Assembly: GCA_045661205.1 (NCBI GenBank)
Contig: JAZRFE010000032.1
Location: 1 to 64,000, forward strand
Source: HGM04593 sp045661205
GTDB taxonomy: Bacteria > Bacteroidota > Bacteroidia > Bacteroidales > Bacteroidaceae
Direction of reading: 5' to 3'
DNA: 64,000 nucleotides
The translations under genes were made by a program, and so were the position numbers. Below, in pieces: positions 17,401-25,664 of the stretch. Position 1 is the stretch's first letter; each line of letters starts with the position of its first letter. The notes under the pieces are model-generated. The model was given only the letters and a program-made list of their open reading frames with translations. It was not told the DNA's origin and searched no databases.

Positions 17401-19179
17401 ATGAAAAAGGAGATAAAGTTCAGTTTGGTATACCGCGACATGTTTCAGTCGTCAGGTAAATTCCAGCCATTGGCCGAGCAGTTGGAAAAGATTGCACCCG
17501 TAATTGTGGAAATGGGATGCTTCGCACGAGTCGAGACAAACGGCGGTGCTTTCGAGCAGGTAAATCTGATGGCAGGTGAAAACCCCAATAAGGCAGTACG
17601 CGCATTCACTAAATATTTTCATGAGGCAGGCATTCAGACACACATGCTCGACAGGGCACTGAACGCACTACGCATGTTCCCCGTTCCCGCCGACGTGCGT
17701 CGCCTGATGTACAAGGTAAAAAAGGCACAGGGCACAGACATCACACGTATTTTCTGCGGTCTGAACGACGTGCGCAATATTATCCCGTCAATAAAATACG
17801 CGCTTGAGGCAGGTATGATACCACAGGCAACACTGTGTATAACATCATCGCCCATACACACCATAGAGTATTACAGCGAAATGGCCGACACTCTCATCAA
17901 CGAGGGAGCAACTGAAATATGTTTGAAGGACATGGCAGGCATAGGCCGCCCAGCGTTCCTCGGCAAGTTGGTAAAGAGCATCAAGGAGAAACATCCCGAC
18001 ATCATCATACAATACCACGGACACAGCGGCCCGGGACTCTCTATGGCATCTATTCTTGCAGTCTGCGAGAATGGTTGCGACATCATCGACACAGCCATAG
18101 AGCCTTTGTCATGGGGTAAAGTGCATCCGGACATCATCAGTGTGCAAGCGATGCTTAAAGACGCTGGATTTAAGGTTGCCGACATCGACATGAACGCCTA
18201 TATGAAGGCGCGCAGCCTCACACAGCAGTTTATCGACGAGTGGTTGGGCTACTTCATGGACAACAACAACAAACTTATGAGTTCTCTGCTGCTCACAAGC
18301 GGACTTCCCGGAGGAATGATGGGTTCAATGATGTCCGACCTTGCAGGTGTATATAAAGGAATAAACGGAATATTGCAGAGCAAAGGCAAGCCGGTATACA
18401 ACACCCTCGACGAGTTGATGGTGGAGCTTTTCAACGAGGTAGCATACGTGTGGCCGCGCGTGGGCTATCCCCCACTCGTTACACCGTTCAGCCAATATGT
18501 AAAGAACATTGCACTGATGAACCTGTTGAGCCGCGCTCAAGACGAGCCACGCTTCAGCCGCATGGACGAGAGCATGTGGGGAATGATATTGGGCAAGAGC
18601 GGAAAGCTGCCAGGCGAAGTTGCACCCGAAATAATAGAGCTTGCGCGTGAAAAAGGCTACGAATTTACCACCACAGACCCGCAGAGCTTCTACCCCGACG
18701 CACTCGACAAATACATCAAAGAGATGGAAGAGCTTGGTTGGGAGCGAGGCGAAGACGACGAGGAACTGTTTGAGTTTGCAATGCACGAGCGCCAATATCG
18801 CGACTACAAGAGCGGAGTGGCAAAAGAGCGTTTCCTCGCAGACATCGAAAAGGCAAAAGAGGGCGAACTTGCCAAACAAGGCATAAGCATAGATGAAATA
18901 AAGGCCATAAAGCACGCAAAGGCGGAGGCCATAGCCGCACCAGAGAAAGGCCAGCTCATTTGGGAAGTATCGTACGACGGGGCCTCAATGCCCCCCGCAG
19001 TGGGTAAGCACTACGATGCCGACCAGGAGTTCTGCACCATTCTCACCCCTTGGGGCGAGCTGCAATCTATATCCACAGGCATGGGCGGCAGGGTTGTAGA
19101 AATATGCGCCCAACAGGGGCAACAGGTGCGTCGCGGCGACATTATCGCCTACATACAGCGCGACGGACTCTTCGATTAA
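17401..19179 (+). CDS. PycB/OadA-like carboxyltransferase lacking the biotinyl-lysine motif
   Basis: 592-aa protein of the pyruvate carboxylase subunit B / oxaloacetate decarboxylase alpha family (biotin-dependent carboxyl transfer between pyruvate and oxaloacetate). The TIM-barrel domain shows an N-terminal YRDMFQS (metal Asp), LKDMAGIGRP (carboxylation-site Lys of the family, near 180) and QYHGHSGPG (metal His pair, near 204). The conserved PGGMMGSMMSDL of the PYC-OADA domain is near 302. The C-terminal 80 residues have the lipoyl/biotinyl-domain fold pattern (ELQSISTGMGGRVVEICAQQGQQVRRGD) but the AMKM biotinylation tetrapeptide is absent, with no Lys at that hairpin. Either a separate carrier protein is used or the domain is degenerate. 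I chose the ATG at 17401; 22 more codons upstream are possible but un-family-like. Confidence 0.85.
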   Translation: MKKEIKFSLVYRDMFQSSGKFQPLAEQLEKIAPVIVEMGCFARVETNGGAFEQVNLMAGENPNKAVRAFTKYFHEAGIQTHMLDRALNALRMFPVPADVRRLMYKVKKAQGTDITRIFCGLNDVRNIIPSIKYALEAGMIPQATLCITSSPIHTIEYYSEMADTLINEGATEICLKDMAGIGRPAFLGKLVKSIKEKHPDIIIQYHGHSGPGLSMASILAVCENGCDIIDTAIEPLSWGKVHPDIISVQAMLKDAGFKVADIDMNAYMKARSLTQQFIDEWLGYFMDNNNKLMSSLLLTSGLPGGMMGSMMSDLAGVYKGINGILQSKGKPVYNTLDELMVELFNEVAYVWPRVGYPPLVTPFSQYVKNIALMNLLSRAQDEPRFSRMDESMWGMILGKSGKLPGEVAPEIIELAREKGYEFTTTDPQSFYPDALDKYIKEMEELGWERGEDDEELFEFAMHERQYRDYKSGVAKERFLADIEKAKEGELAKQGISIDEIKAIKHAKAEAIAAPEKGQLIWEVSYDGASMPPAVGKHYDADQEFCTILTPWGELQSISTGMGGRVVEICAQQGQQVRRGDIIAYIQRDGLFD

Positions 19180-19192
19180 AAACACACATGAA

Positions 19193-19222
19193 AATCTGCC
19201 CGCTAAATGCGGGCAGATTAAT
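19193..19222 (+). terminator. Terminator after the carboxyltransferase gene
   Basis: Perfect 11-bp stem AATCTGCCCGC / GCGGGCAGATT, 5-nt loop, A/T-rich tail. Confidence 0.8.
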
Positions 19223-19303
19223 TATTTACAGAAATAAAATAACACAGCGAAGTGGAGTGCAAACAACATCTTAAACAGCCATTCGTCATACAAAAAGATA
19301 GAA

Positions 19304-20152
19304 ATGAAGAAAGCAATCGCACTTGTAACACTGCTTATCTGTTGCACACAACTGTGGAGTAACAACATACGCTACACACAAGCCGACAGTATAAAAATAT
19401 GCGACAAGCTGTCGCAGCTACGCAGCAAAAAGAGCAAAGCACTCCCCACCCTGTTACTCGAAGCTGCAAAACTGTTCATAGGCACTCCATACATTAGTGG
19501 CACTCTTGACAAGGAAAAGGAGGAAAGGCTGACAATAAACGCAAGTGAACTTGACTGCACTACCCTTGTAGAAGTTTCTTTGGCTATGGCGATTACAGCA
19601 AGTGAGAACAAAAAAGATTTCAGCACCTTCTGCAACAATCTGCAAAAGATACGCTACCGCGACGGAGAGTGCAAGGGTTACGAGAGCCGCCTGCACTACA
19701 TTTCGTGGTGGATGAGCGACGGCGAAAAGAAGGGCATCATGCGCGAAGTTACAGAAAAGGCGTTTAGCGGAAAACAGATGCTCGACCTCAGTTTCATGAG
19801 TCGTAACCCCGACAAATACATGCAACTGAACGGCGACAGCACACTCACCGCAGCCATAGCAGGCTATGAAGCCGCCTTCCGCAAAAAAGAGGTTACCTAT
19901 CTTCCAAAAGCACTGTTGAAAGGCAGCCCTAAAAACGTACCCTTGTGCAACGGAGATATAATAGCACTTGTAACAAACATAAAAGGGCTTGATGTCACAC
20001 ACATGGGAATAGCCGTATGGGTGAAAGGCAAACTGCACATGCTGCACGCATCGTCGAAAGAGAAAAAGGTGATACTTGACCCCACCCCGCTACACGATTA
20101 TCTTGCACCGCGAAAGTCGTGCCCGGGAGTGAGAGTCGCAAGAGTAAAATAG
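19304..20152 (+). CDS. DUF1460 N-acetylmuramoyl-L-alanine amidase-like protein
   Basis: 282-aa exported protein with a signal peptide (about 1-19, TLLICCTQLWS). The NlpC/P60-like fold of DUF1460 is indicated by the N-terminal IGTPYISGTL, the catalytic-cysteine motif ELDCTTLVE (Cys near 86), the NGDIIALVTN strand and the histidine motif VTHMGIAVW (His near 226), then LHMLHASSKEKKV. Known members cleave or recycle cell-wall peptides in the periplasm; the specific bond is not deducible. Monocistronic, convergent with upp. Confidence 0.85.
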   Translation: MKKAIALVTLLICCTQLWSNNIRYTQADSIKICDKLSQLRSKKSKALPTLLLEAAKLFIGTPYISGTLDKEKEERLTINASELDCTTLVEVSLAMAITASENKKDFSTFCNNLQKIRYRDGECKGYESRLHYISWWMSDGEKKGIMREVTEKAFSGKQMLDLSFMSRNPDKYMQLNGDSTLTAAIAGYEAAFRKKEVTYLPKALLKGSPKNVPLCNGDIIALVTNIKGLDVTHMGIAVWVKGKLHMLHASSKEKKVILDPTPLHDYLAPRKSCPGVRVARVK

Positions 20153-20179
20153 ACTATCTTATAACCGCTAAACTATTAT

Positions 20180-20222
20180 ATAAATAGAGATGAGGCGCAT
20201 GCACCTCATCTCTATTTATTAT
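20180..20222. terminator. Bidirectional terminator between the DUF1460 gene and upp
   Basis: TAAATAGAGATGAGGCGC / GCACCTCATCTCTATTTA, 18-bp stem with one G-T type mismatch and a short loop, A/T-rich on both sides, between convergent genes. Confidence 0.85.
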
Positions 20223-20232
20223 CGTGGCAGTC

Positions 20233-20856
20233 CTATTTTGTACCAAAGATTCTATCGCCGGCGTCGCCCAAACCTGGAAGGATATAATTTTTCTCGTTCA
20301 ATCCCTCATCGAGTGCTGCAAGATATATTTCAACATCGGGGTGTTTCTCGCTGACAACCTGCAAACCCTGAGGAGACGCAACAAGGCACATCAATTTGAT
20401 ATGAGTGAAGCCGTCATTTTTCAGACGCATGATAGCGTCGCATGCGCTGCCACCGGTAGCAAGCATGGGGTCGGTCAAAATAACCAGACGCTCTTTATTG
20501 GCAGGCATTTTATAGTAATAGAATACAGGCTGGCAAGTCTCTTCGTCTCTGTACAAACCGATGTGACCTACACGAGCCGAAGGGATAAGACTCAACAAAC
20601 CATCGACCATGCCGAGACCGGCACGCAAAATAGGAGCAACAACCACCTTCTTACCTGAAATTTTGGGAGCGTTCATTTTTTGCAAAGGAGTCTCTATCTC
20701 TTCGTAAGTCAAGGGAAAATCGCGAGTAATCTCATAGCCCATAAGCATAGAAATCTCTTGCAGCAACTGACGGAACTTAGATGTTGAAGTCTCTTTATCG
20801 CGCATAAGACTCAGTTTGTGCTGCACCAAGGGATGGTCAATTATACGTACACTCAT
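20233..20856 (-). CDS. upp: Uracil phosphoribosyltransferase
   Basis: Salvages uracil with PRPP to UMP. 207 aa, normal length. The PRPP-binding loop VILTDPMLATGGSA is near 129-142 and the uracil-binding C-terminal segment ending GDAGDRIFGTK is intact. It lies 61 nt downstream of the uracil permease gene in the same direction, so uptake and phosphoribosylation are coupled in one unit. Confidence 0.97.
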   Translation of the reverse strand: MSVRIIDHPLVQHKLSLMRDKETSTSKFRQLLQEISMLMGYEITRDFPLTYEEIETPLQKMNAPKISGKKVVVAPILRAGLGMVDGLLSLIPSARVGHIGLYRDEETCQPVFYYYKMPANKERLVILTDPMLATGGSACDAIMRLKNDGFTHIKLMCLVASPQGLQVVSEKHPDVEIYLAALDEGLNEKNYILPGLGDAGDRIFGTK

Positions 20857-20917
20857 AGCATTTATATTTATTATTAATATTGATTAGTTCTTATCTACAC
20901 ATTTAAACTATCATTGC

Positions 20918-22105
20918 TTATTTCCTTTTGGGAAGAAGAAGGTTCAGCAACACACCCACCAACGCAGCAAGACCGATGCCACCGATAGTGATGCTGCCAA
21001 ATGACATTTCAGCACCACCTATACCCAGCGTAAGAATGAGCGAAGCAATTACAAGGTTACGTGTGTCGCTCATATCAACCTTGTTTTTAATAAGGCTGTT
21101 TACTCCCACCGCAGCAATCGTACCGAAGAGCAGCAACATGATGCCACCAAGCACAGCACTTGGAATAGTCTTTAGAACGGCACTCACCTTTCCAAGCACC
21201 GAGAACAATATGCCCACAATAGCAGCAATGCGAATAACCGAAGGGTCGGTAATCTTTGTCAGTGAAACGGCACCTGTAACCTCGGAATAGGTTGTAACAG
21301 GAGGGCCGCCAATAAGTGACGCAGCTACACAAGCAAGTCCATCGCCCAACATTGTACGATGCAATCCCGGCTCTTTTACAAAATCTTTCCCCGCAACCTC
21401 GCTAATGGCATATACATCACCAATGTGCTCTATGACGGGGGCAATGGCAACAGGCACCATAAAGATGATAGCCTCCCACGAAAATTCAGGGCGCACAAAT
21501 GCAGGCAACGCAAACCACGAAGCCTCGGCTATGGGATTGAAGTCTATCTTGCCCAAAACAGCTGCTGCAATATAACCAACGATAATACCGGAAAAGATGG
21601 GTATCAGACGCAAGAGACCTTTTCCAAACATCGAAACTATTATGGTGGTAATCAATGCAATGAGAGCAAGTGGCCAATTAGTTTTTGCCATATCGACACC
21701 TGTACCTGCCAACGATAGACCGATAAGCATTATCACAGGCCCCACCACTACGGGAGGGAAAAGGCGGGTAATGAAACCCACGCCACGGAAACGTACCAAA
21801 GCACTCATTATGCCATACACTGCGCCGACGGCAACAAGTCCTGTCAAAGTTCCGGACAAGCCATACAATTTGGTAGCCTCGATGATGGGAGCGATAAAAG
21901 CAAAACTGCTACCCAAGAAAATAGGCACCTTGCCTTTTGTTACCAAATGAAAAATAAGCGTACCGATACCGGCGGTAAACAGTGCCACTGAAGGGTCCAT
22001 ACCTACAAGCAACGGCACAAGAACTGTTGCACCGAAAGCAACAAACAAGAACTGTACACCTACAATTGACTTTTGTATAGGACTTAGGGTTTTCTTGTTA
22101 TTCAT
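20918..22105 (-). CDS. uraA: Uracil/xanthine permease (NCS2 family)
   Basis: 395-aa inner-membrane symporter with about 12-14 hydrophobic segments. Family signatures are QFLFVAFGATVLVPLLVG at the N terminus, FLGSSFAFIAPI, and APVIEHIGDVYAISEVAGKDF (the Glu/His substrate site), then GDGLACVAASLIGGPPVTTYSE. I chose the start MNNKKTLSPIQ, because further upstream in-frame codons would add a Cys/His-rich extension not seen in the family. Followed by upp, which fixes the likely substrate as uracil. Confidence 0.92.
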   Translation of the reverse strand: MNNKKTLSPIQKSIVGVQFLFVAFGATVLVPLLVGMDPSVALFTAGIGTLIFHLVTKGKVPIFLGSSFAFIAPIIEATKLYGLSGTLTGLVAVGAVYGIMSALVRFRGVGFITRLFPPVVVGPVIMLIGLSLAGTGVDMAKTNWPLALIALITTIIVSMFGKGLLRLIPIFSGIIVGYIAAAVLGKIDFNPIAEASWFALPAFVRPEFSWEAIIFMVPVAIAPVIEHIGDVYAISEVAGKDFVKEPGLHRTMLGDGLACVAASLIGGPPVTTYSEVTGAVSLTKITDPSVIRIAAIVGILFSVLGKVSAVLKTIPSAVLGGIMLLLFGTIAAVGVNSLIKNKVDMSDTRNLVIASLILTLGIGGAEMSFGSITIGGIGLAALVGVLLNLLLPKRK

Positions 22106-22180
22106 AGTATAATTTTCTATTAGTGAATTCAAGCCATTTACATAATAATGGCGCTGACAACAAAAATAACAAGAAAAATT

Positions 22181-22223
22181 GAAGTGACTCCCATAGTTTG
22201 ACAAAAACTTTGGGAGTCACTTC
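22181..22223 (-). terminator. Terminator after the GH92 gene
   Basis: 13-bp stem GAAGTGACTCCCA / TGGGAGTCACTTC with a 17-nt loop, followed on the minus strand by AATTTTTC. Confidence 0.8.
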
Positions 22224-22282
22224 TAAAAATTACAAGCAATTTTTCTATTTCAAAGCAGTTTTAGTTTTTTGCAAGATACAAA

Positions 22283-24607
22283 CTACTTCCCCATTGTCAA
22301 AGAATAAGGCTTGTCCGACTTCGCTTTTCCGCGACCTTTGTTGGGCGAAGCCCCCATCACAAACTCCAACACACCGCCGTCGGTGATATCTTTGTGTGTT
22401 ATATACATTTTGGTATAAGGCTTGCCGTTCAGACGAACAGATTTTACGTAACGCTTCTTATCGCTAACACCCGGAGCCTTTATTTCAAAGGTATTTCCAT
22501 TGGGCAAAGAGAGTTTGAGGTAAGGCAAATAGGGAGCGCCAAGCACATATTGGTCGGTTCCCGGACAAACGGGATAGAAGCCCATAGCTGTAAAGAGATA
22601 CCAAGCAGACATCTGACCGCAGTCGTCGTTACCACTCAATCCGCGAATATGGTTCTTGTACATTCTGTTCATCACTTCGCGCACCCAATACTGTGTTTTC
22701 CAGGGCTGTGAAGTCCACGCATAAAGATAAGGAATATGGTGACTTGGCTCGTTGCCATGCACGTATCCGCCAATCAAACATTCTGACGTAATATCCTCAT
22801 TTGCTTCGTAATACTTTTCGGGCAAGTGCATTGCGAAAAGTTCGTCTAGTTTGCGAACGAATTCTTTGTCGCCACCCATCTGTGCCATTACACCAAAAAC
22901 ATCGTGAGGTACATGGAATGAGAAATTCCATGAATTACCTTCGATGAAGCCTTCGCCATGAGTCTGCAACACATCAAACTCTTTTTTGAAACTGCCATCC
23001 TTGTAACGAGGACGCGCAAAACCTATTGAAGAATCATAAATGTGACGATAGTTCAGCGCACGCTCCTTGTACTCGTTGGCGACAGCTTCGTTACCGGCCA
23101 ATAAAGCTGTATGATAAATTGTCCAATCGTCATAAGAGTACTCTAAAGTGGTAGAAGCAGCAGTAGAACTGATATCGAAAGGCACATATCCTTGTTGTAT
23201 ATATTCACCAAGTCCATCCATGTAAGGAACTTTAGAGGTAGTAACCATCGCCTTCAACGCCTCATCCTTGTCAATATCGGCACCCTTGGCGATAGCATCG
23301 GCCAATACTGAAGCTGCATGATAGCCACTCATACACCAGTTATCGTTAGCCATATGGCTCCAGATAGGAAGCAGTCCGTGTACACTCTGCTGTTGATGAC
23401 GAATCATAGACATAACCATGTTACGAGCCTCGGCAGGTTTCATCAACATCAGGAAAGGATGCTCGGCACGATAGGTATCCCACAAAGAGAATACTGTATA
23501 ATTCGTAAAATCATCTGCCTGATGAATATTCTGATCTAATCCGCGATACTTTCCATCTACGTCCATATAAACCGAAGGGTTGATAAGCGTATGATAATAA
23601 GACGTATAGAACATCGCTTTTTGATCTTCGGTGCCCTCAACCTCAATAGATGCAAGTTGTTTGCCCCAACTATCCGAAGCCTCCTTGAGCAAAGTGTCAA
23701 AAGACTTGCCCATCGCCTCGGCTTTCAAATTCTTCACAGCACCATCGGTACTTGTAGCAGAAAGAGCAACCTTTACAACAAGTTCGGGAGTATCTTTTGT
23801 GTCGAACTCAAAGTAAGAGACCAACTTACGACCACCCATTTCTGGGAAATTAGTATTTACAGGAAACTTGCGCCAAAAACCATTGTACTTGATTATTTCC
23901 ATATCCTTATAGCCGTAATTTTTGATAGGCTTAGACAAGGAAATGGCAAAATAGGTGTAGTTGGTGCGTGCCCAACCGTTGGTAATACGGTAACCGGTGA
24001 GCAAAGTGTCATTTTCCACGCGAACTTGTGCCCAAAGGGTTTTTCCGTCGTAGTTATATATACCATGATTCAAATCGAGAATAATACGAGCATTCTGCTC
24101 TTTGGGGAAGGTATATTTGTGAACACCCACTCTTGGCGTAGCTGTAAGCTGCGCCTTTACTTTATAATCATCGAGCAGCACCTCGTAGTAACCCGGAACA
24201 GATTTTTCTGTATCGTGCGAAAAACGAGAACGATATCCGCTCTCAGGTTTATCGGATGTACCGGGGTTCAGTTTCAAATCACCGGTAGTAGGCATTATGA
24301 GGATATCTCCTAAATCGGAATGTCCTGTTCCGTTGAAGTGTGTGTGACTGAATCCCACTATCGTGGGGTCGTTGTAACAATAACCGGCACAATACTCATA
24401 AACCTTTTTTTGATAGGCACCATTCACGTTGTGAGGAATGGTATCGGTATCAGGACTCAGTTGTACAACACCAAAAGGAACACAAGCACCGGGGAAAGTG
24501 TGCCCCATGCCATCTGTTCCAATAATCGGATTTACATACTGCACCTGAGCATAGGCCGAGAAAGCCAATGTTAATAATAAAAGGAGGGAATTAATACGTT
24601 TTTTCAT
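22283..24607 (-). CDS. Alpha-1,2-mannosidase, glycoside hydrolase family 92
   Basis: 774-aa secreted enzyme: signal peptide (about 1-20, ending AYAQ), then YVNPIIGTDGMGHTFPGACVPFGVVQLSPDTD, the GH92 N-terminal signature. The catalytic domain shows QQSVHGLLPIW, GNEPSHHIPYLYAW and the conserved LSGNDDCGQMSAWYLFTAMGFYPVCPG near the C terminus, including the general-acid/base acidic residues of the calcium-dependent family. The enzyme trims alpha-mannose from N-glycans or mannans, probably in the periplasm. No SusC/SusD genes or other glycosidases are next to it, so it is not in a classical polysaccharide-utilisation locus here. Confidence 0.95.
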   Translation of the reverse strand: MKKRINSLLLLLTLAFSAYAQVQYVNPIIGTDGMGHTFPGACVPFGVVQLSPDTDTIPHNVNGAYQKKVYEYCAGYCYNDPTIVGFSHTHFNGTGHSDLGDILIMPTTGDLKLNPGTSDKPESGYRSRFSHDTEKSVPGYYEVLLDDYKVKAQLTATPRVGVHKYTFPKEQNARIILDLNHGIYNYDGKTLWAQVRVENDTLLTGYRITNGWARTNYTYFAISLSKPIKNYGYKDMEIIKYNGFWRKFPVNTNFPEMGGRKLVSYFEFDTKDTPELVVKVALSATSTDGAVKNLKAEAMGKSFDTLLKEASDSWGKQLASIEVEGTEDQKAMFYTSYYHTLINPSVYMDVDGKYRGLDQNIHQADDFTNYTVFSLWDTYRAEHPFLMLMKPAEARNMVMSMIRHQQQSVHGLLPIWSHMANDNWCMSGYHAASVLADAIAKGADIDKDEALKAMVTTSKVPYMDGLGEYIQQGYVPFDISSTAASTTLEYSYDDWTIYHTALLAGNEAVANEYKERALNYRHIYDSSIGFARPRYKDGSFKKEFDVLQTHGEGFIEGNSWNFSFHVPHDVFGVMAQMGGDKEFVRKLDELFAMHLPEKYYEANEDITSECLIGGYVHGNEPSHHIPYLYAWTSQPWKTQYWVREVMNRMYKNHIRGLSGNDDCGQMSAWYLFTAMGFYPVCPGTDQYVLGAPYLPYLKLSLPNGNTFEIKAPGVSDKKRYVKSVRLNGKPYTKMYITHKDITDGGVLEFVMGASPNKGRGKAKSDKPYSLTMGK

Positions 24608-24628
24608 TGCTGCTGATTATTATTTTCA

Positions 24629-24636
24629 CAAATGTA
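24629..24636 (-). promoter_or_regulatory. -7 box of the GH92 gene
   Basis: Minus-strand TACATTTG (TAnnTTTG), 22 nt before the ATG, giving a very short leader. Confidence 0.5.
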
Positions 24637-24690
24637 ATGCTTATTTTTAGCTATTCAATTATATGAGGAGAATATTTTGCAACAAAAATA

Positions 24691-24732
24691 AAAGTGAGCC
24701 TCAAAGTACAAGAACTTTGTGAGGCTCACTTT
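24691..24732 (-). terminator. Terminator after the OmpA-family gene
   Basis: AAAGTGAGCCTC / GAGGCTCACTTT plus an inner AAAGT/ACTTT arm, flanked by A and T runs, just after the minus-strand stop. Confidence 0.85.
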
Positions 24733-24756
24733 ATTTTCAAAATATATGTAGAAAGA

Positions 24757-25467
24757 TTACTTCAATGTACCGTTGTTAGCTGCATTAATCATAGCCTCAC
24801 TTGCATACATGTAAATTTCCACACGACGATTCTGGCTGCGACCTGCAGCTGTGCTGTTGTCGGCAACAGGCTGTGAAGAACCCATACCCTCTACGCTCTT
24901 AATCTGACTCGCTGCAACACCGAGAGACAACAAATAGTTAGAAACGGAATTTGCACGATTTACCGAGAGTGGGTTGTTTATAGCATCGCTACCTGTTGAG
25001 TCGGTGTGGCCGTATATGACAACATCAGCATCACTATACTCCTTGAGCACCTTTGCAAAGTCTGCCAGATTAGCCTTTGCTGTTGCGTTGAGGTCGTATT
25101 TGTTTGTTGCAAAAAGAACACCCGAGTCAAATGTGACCTTAACGGCTGTAAGGTTGTTGGCATCGGTAACAGTCTCAACTGTTGCATTCTCAACCTGCTT
25201 TGCAGCAGCGGCAGCGTTGTCCATTCTCTTGCCGATGATGACACCTGTGCCTGCACCTACTGTTGCACCAATAGCAGCACCGATAGCTGCGCCCTTACCC
25301 TTATCGCTCTTACCGCTAACAAGAGTACCAACGAGCGCACCGAGAGCAGCACCACCGCCACCACCAAGGAGACCACCCTTAGCTGTGTTATTCATACTCT
25401 GGCAACCACTGAGCACAAATGCTGCACAAAGTGCAACACAGAAAAACTTCATAAATTTTGTTTTCAT
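24757..25467 (-). CDS. OmpA-family lipoprotein with glycine-zipper segment
   Basis: 236-aa predicted outer-membrane lipoprotein. The signal peptide ends at the lipobox LSGC (Cys near 22). Residues about 33-80 form glycine-rich repeats (GGGGAALGALVGTLVSG, AIGAAIGATVGAGTG), a glycine-zipper pattern. The C-terminal OmpA peptidoglycan-binding domain is clear from VVIYGHTDSTGSDAINNPLSVNRA and GRSQNRRVEIYM with the conserved Asp/Arg pair. It anchors the outer membrane to peptidoglycan. Single gene with its own TATCTTTG box and terminator. Confidence 0.9.
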   Translation of the reverse strand: MKTKFMKFFCVALCAAFVLSGCQSMNNTAKGGLLGGGGGAALGALVGTLVSGKSDKGKGAAIGAAIGATVGAGTGVIIGKRMDNAAAAAKQVENATVETVTDANNLTAVKVTFDSGVLFATNKYDLNATAKANLADFAKVLKEYSDADVVIYGHTDSTGSDAINNPLSVNRANSVSNYLLSLGVAASQIKSVEGMGSSQPVADNSTAAGRSQNRRVEIYMYASEAMINAANNGTLK

Positions 25468-25530
25468 AATTTGCTTATATTTATTTATTTTTTAAAATTC
25501 CGAACACTGTATCGGCGAACTTTCATGTTG

Positions 25531-25538
25531 CAAAGATA
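25531..25538 (-). promoter_or_regulatory. -7 box of the OmpA-family gene
   Basis: Minus-strand TATCTTTG, 64 nt before the ATG. Confidence 0.6.
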
Positions 25539-25621
25539 AATAATTTTATCAATCATCACAATATAAAGTAAGTTCTAAACAATCAATAGCCATTTTTTTT
25601 CGTAAATTCAACGTTTCTGTG

Positions 25622-25629
25622 TAAATTTG
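25622..25629 (+). promoter_or_regulatory. -7 box of proS
   Basis: TAAATTTG (TAnnTTTG), 36 nt before the ATG. It is divergent from the OmpA-family promoter 84 nt away. Confidence 0.6.
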
Positions 25630-25664
25630 CAAACTATAAAAACATAAAAGCTGTTAATAACATT

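Noticed and set aside
22283..25467. Polysaccharide-utilisation locus around the GH92 gene
   Set aside because: No SusC/SusD pair, sensor or other glycosidase genes lie next to it, and each gene has its own promoter and terminator.
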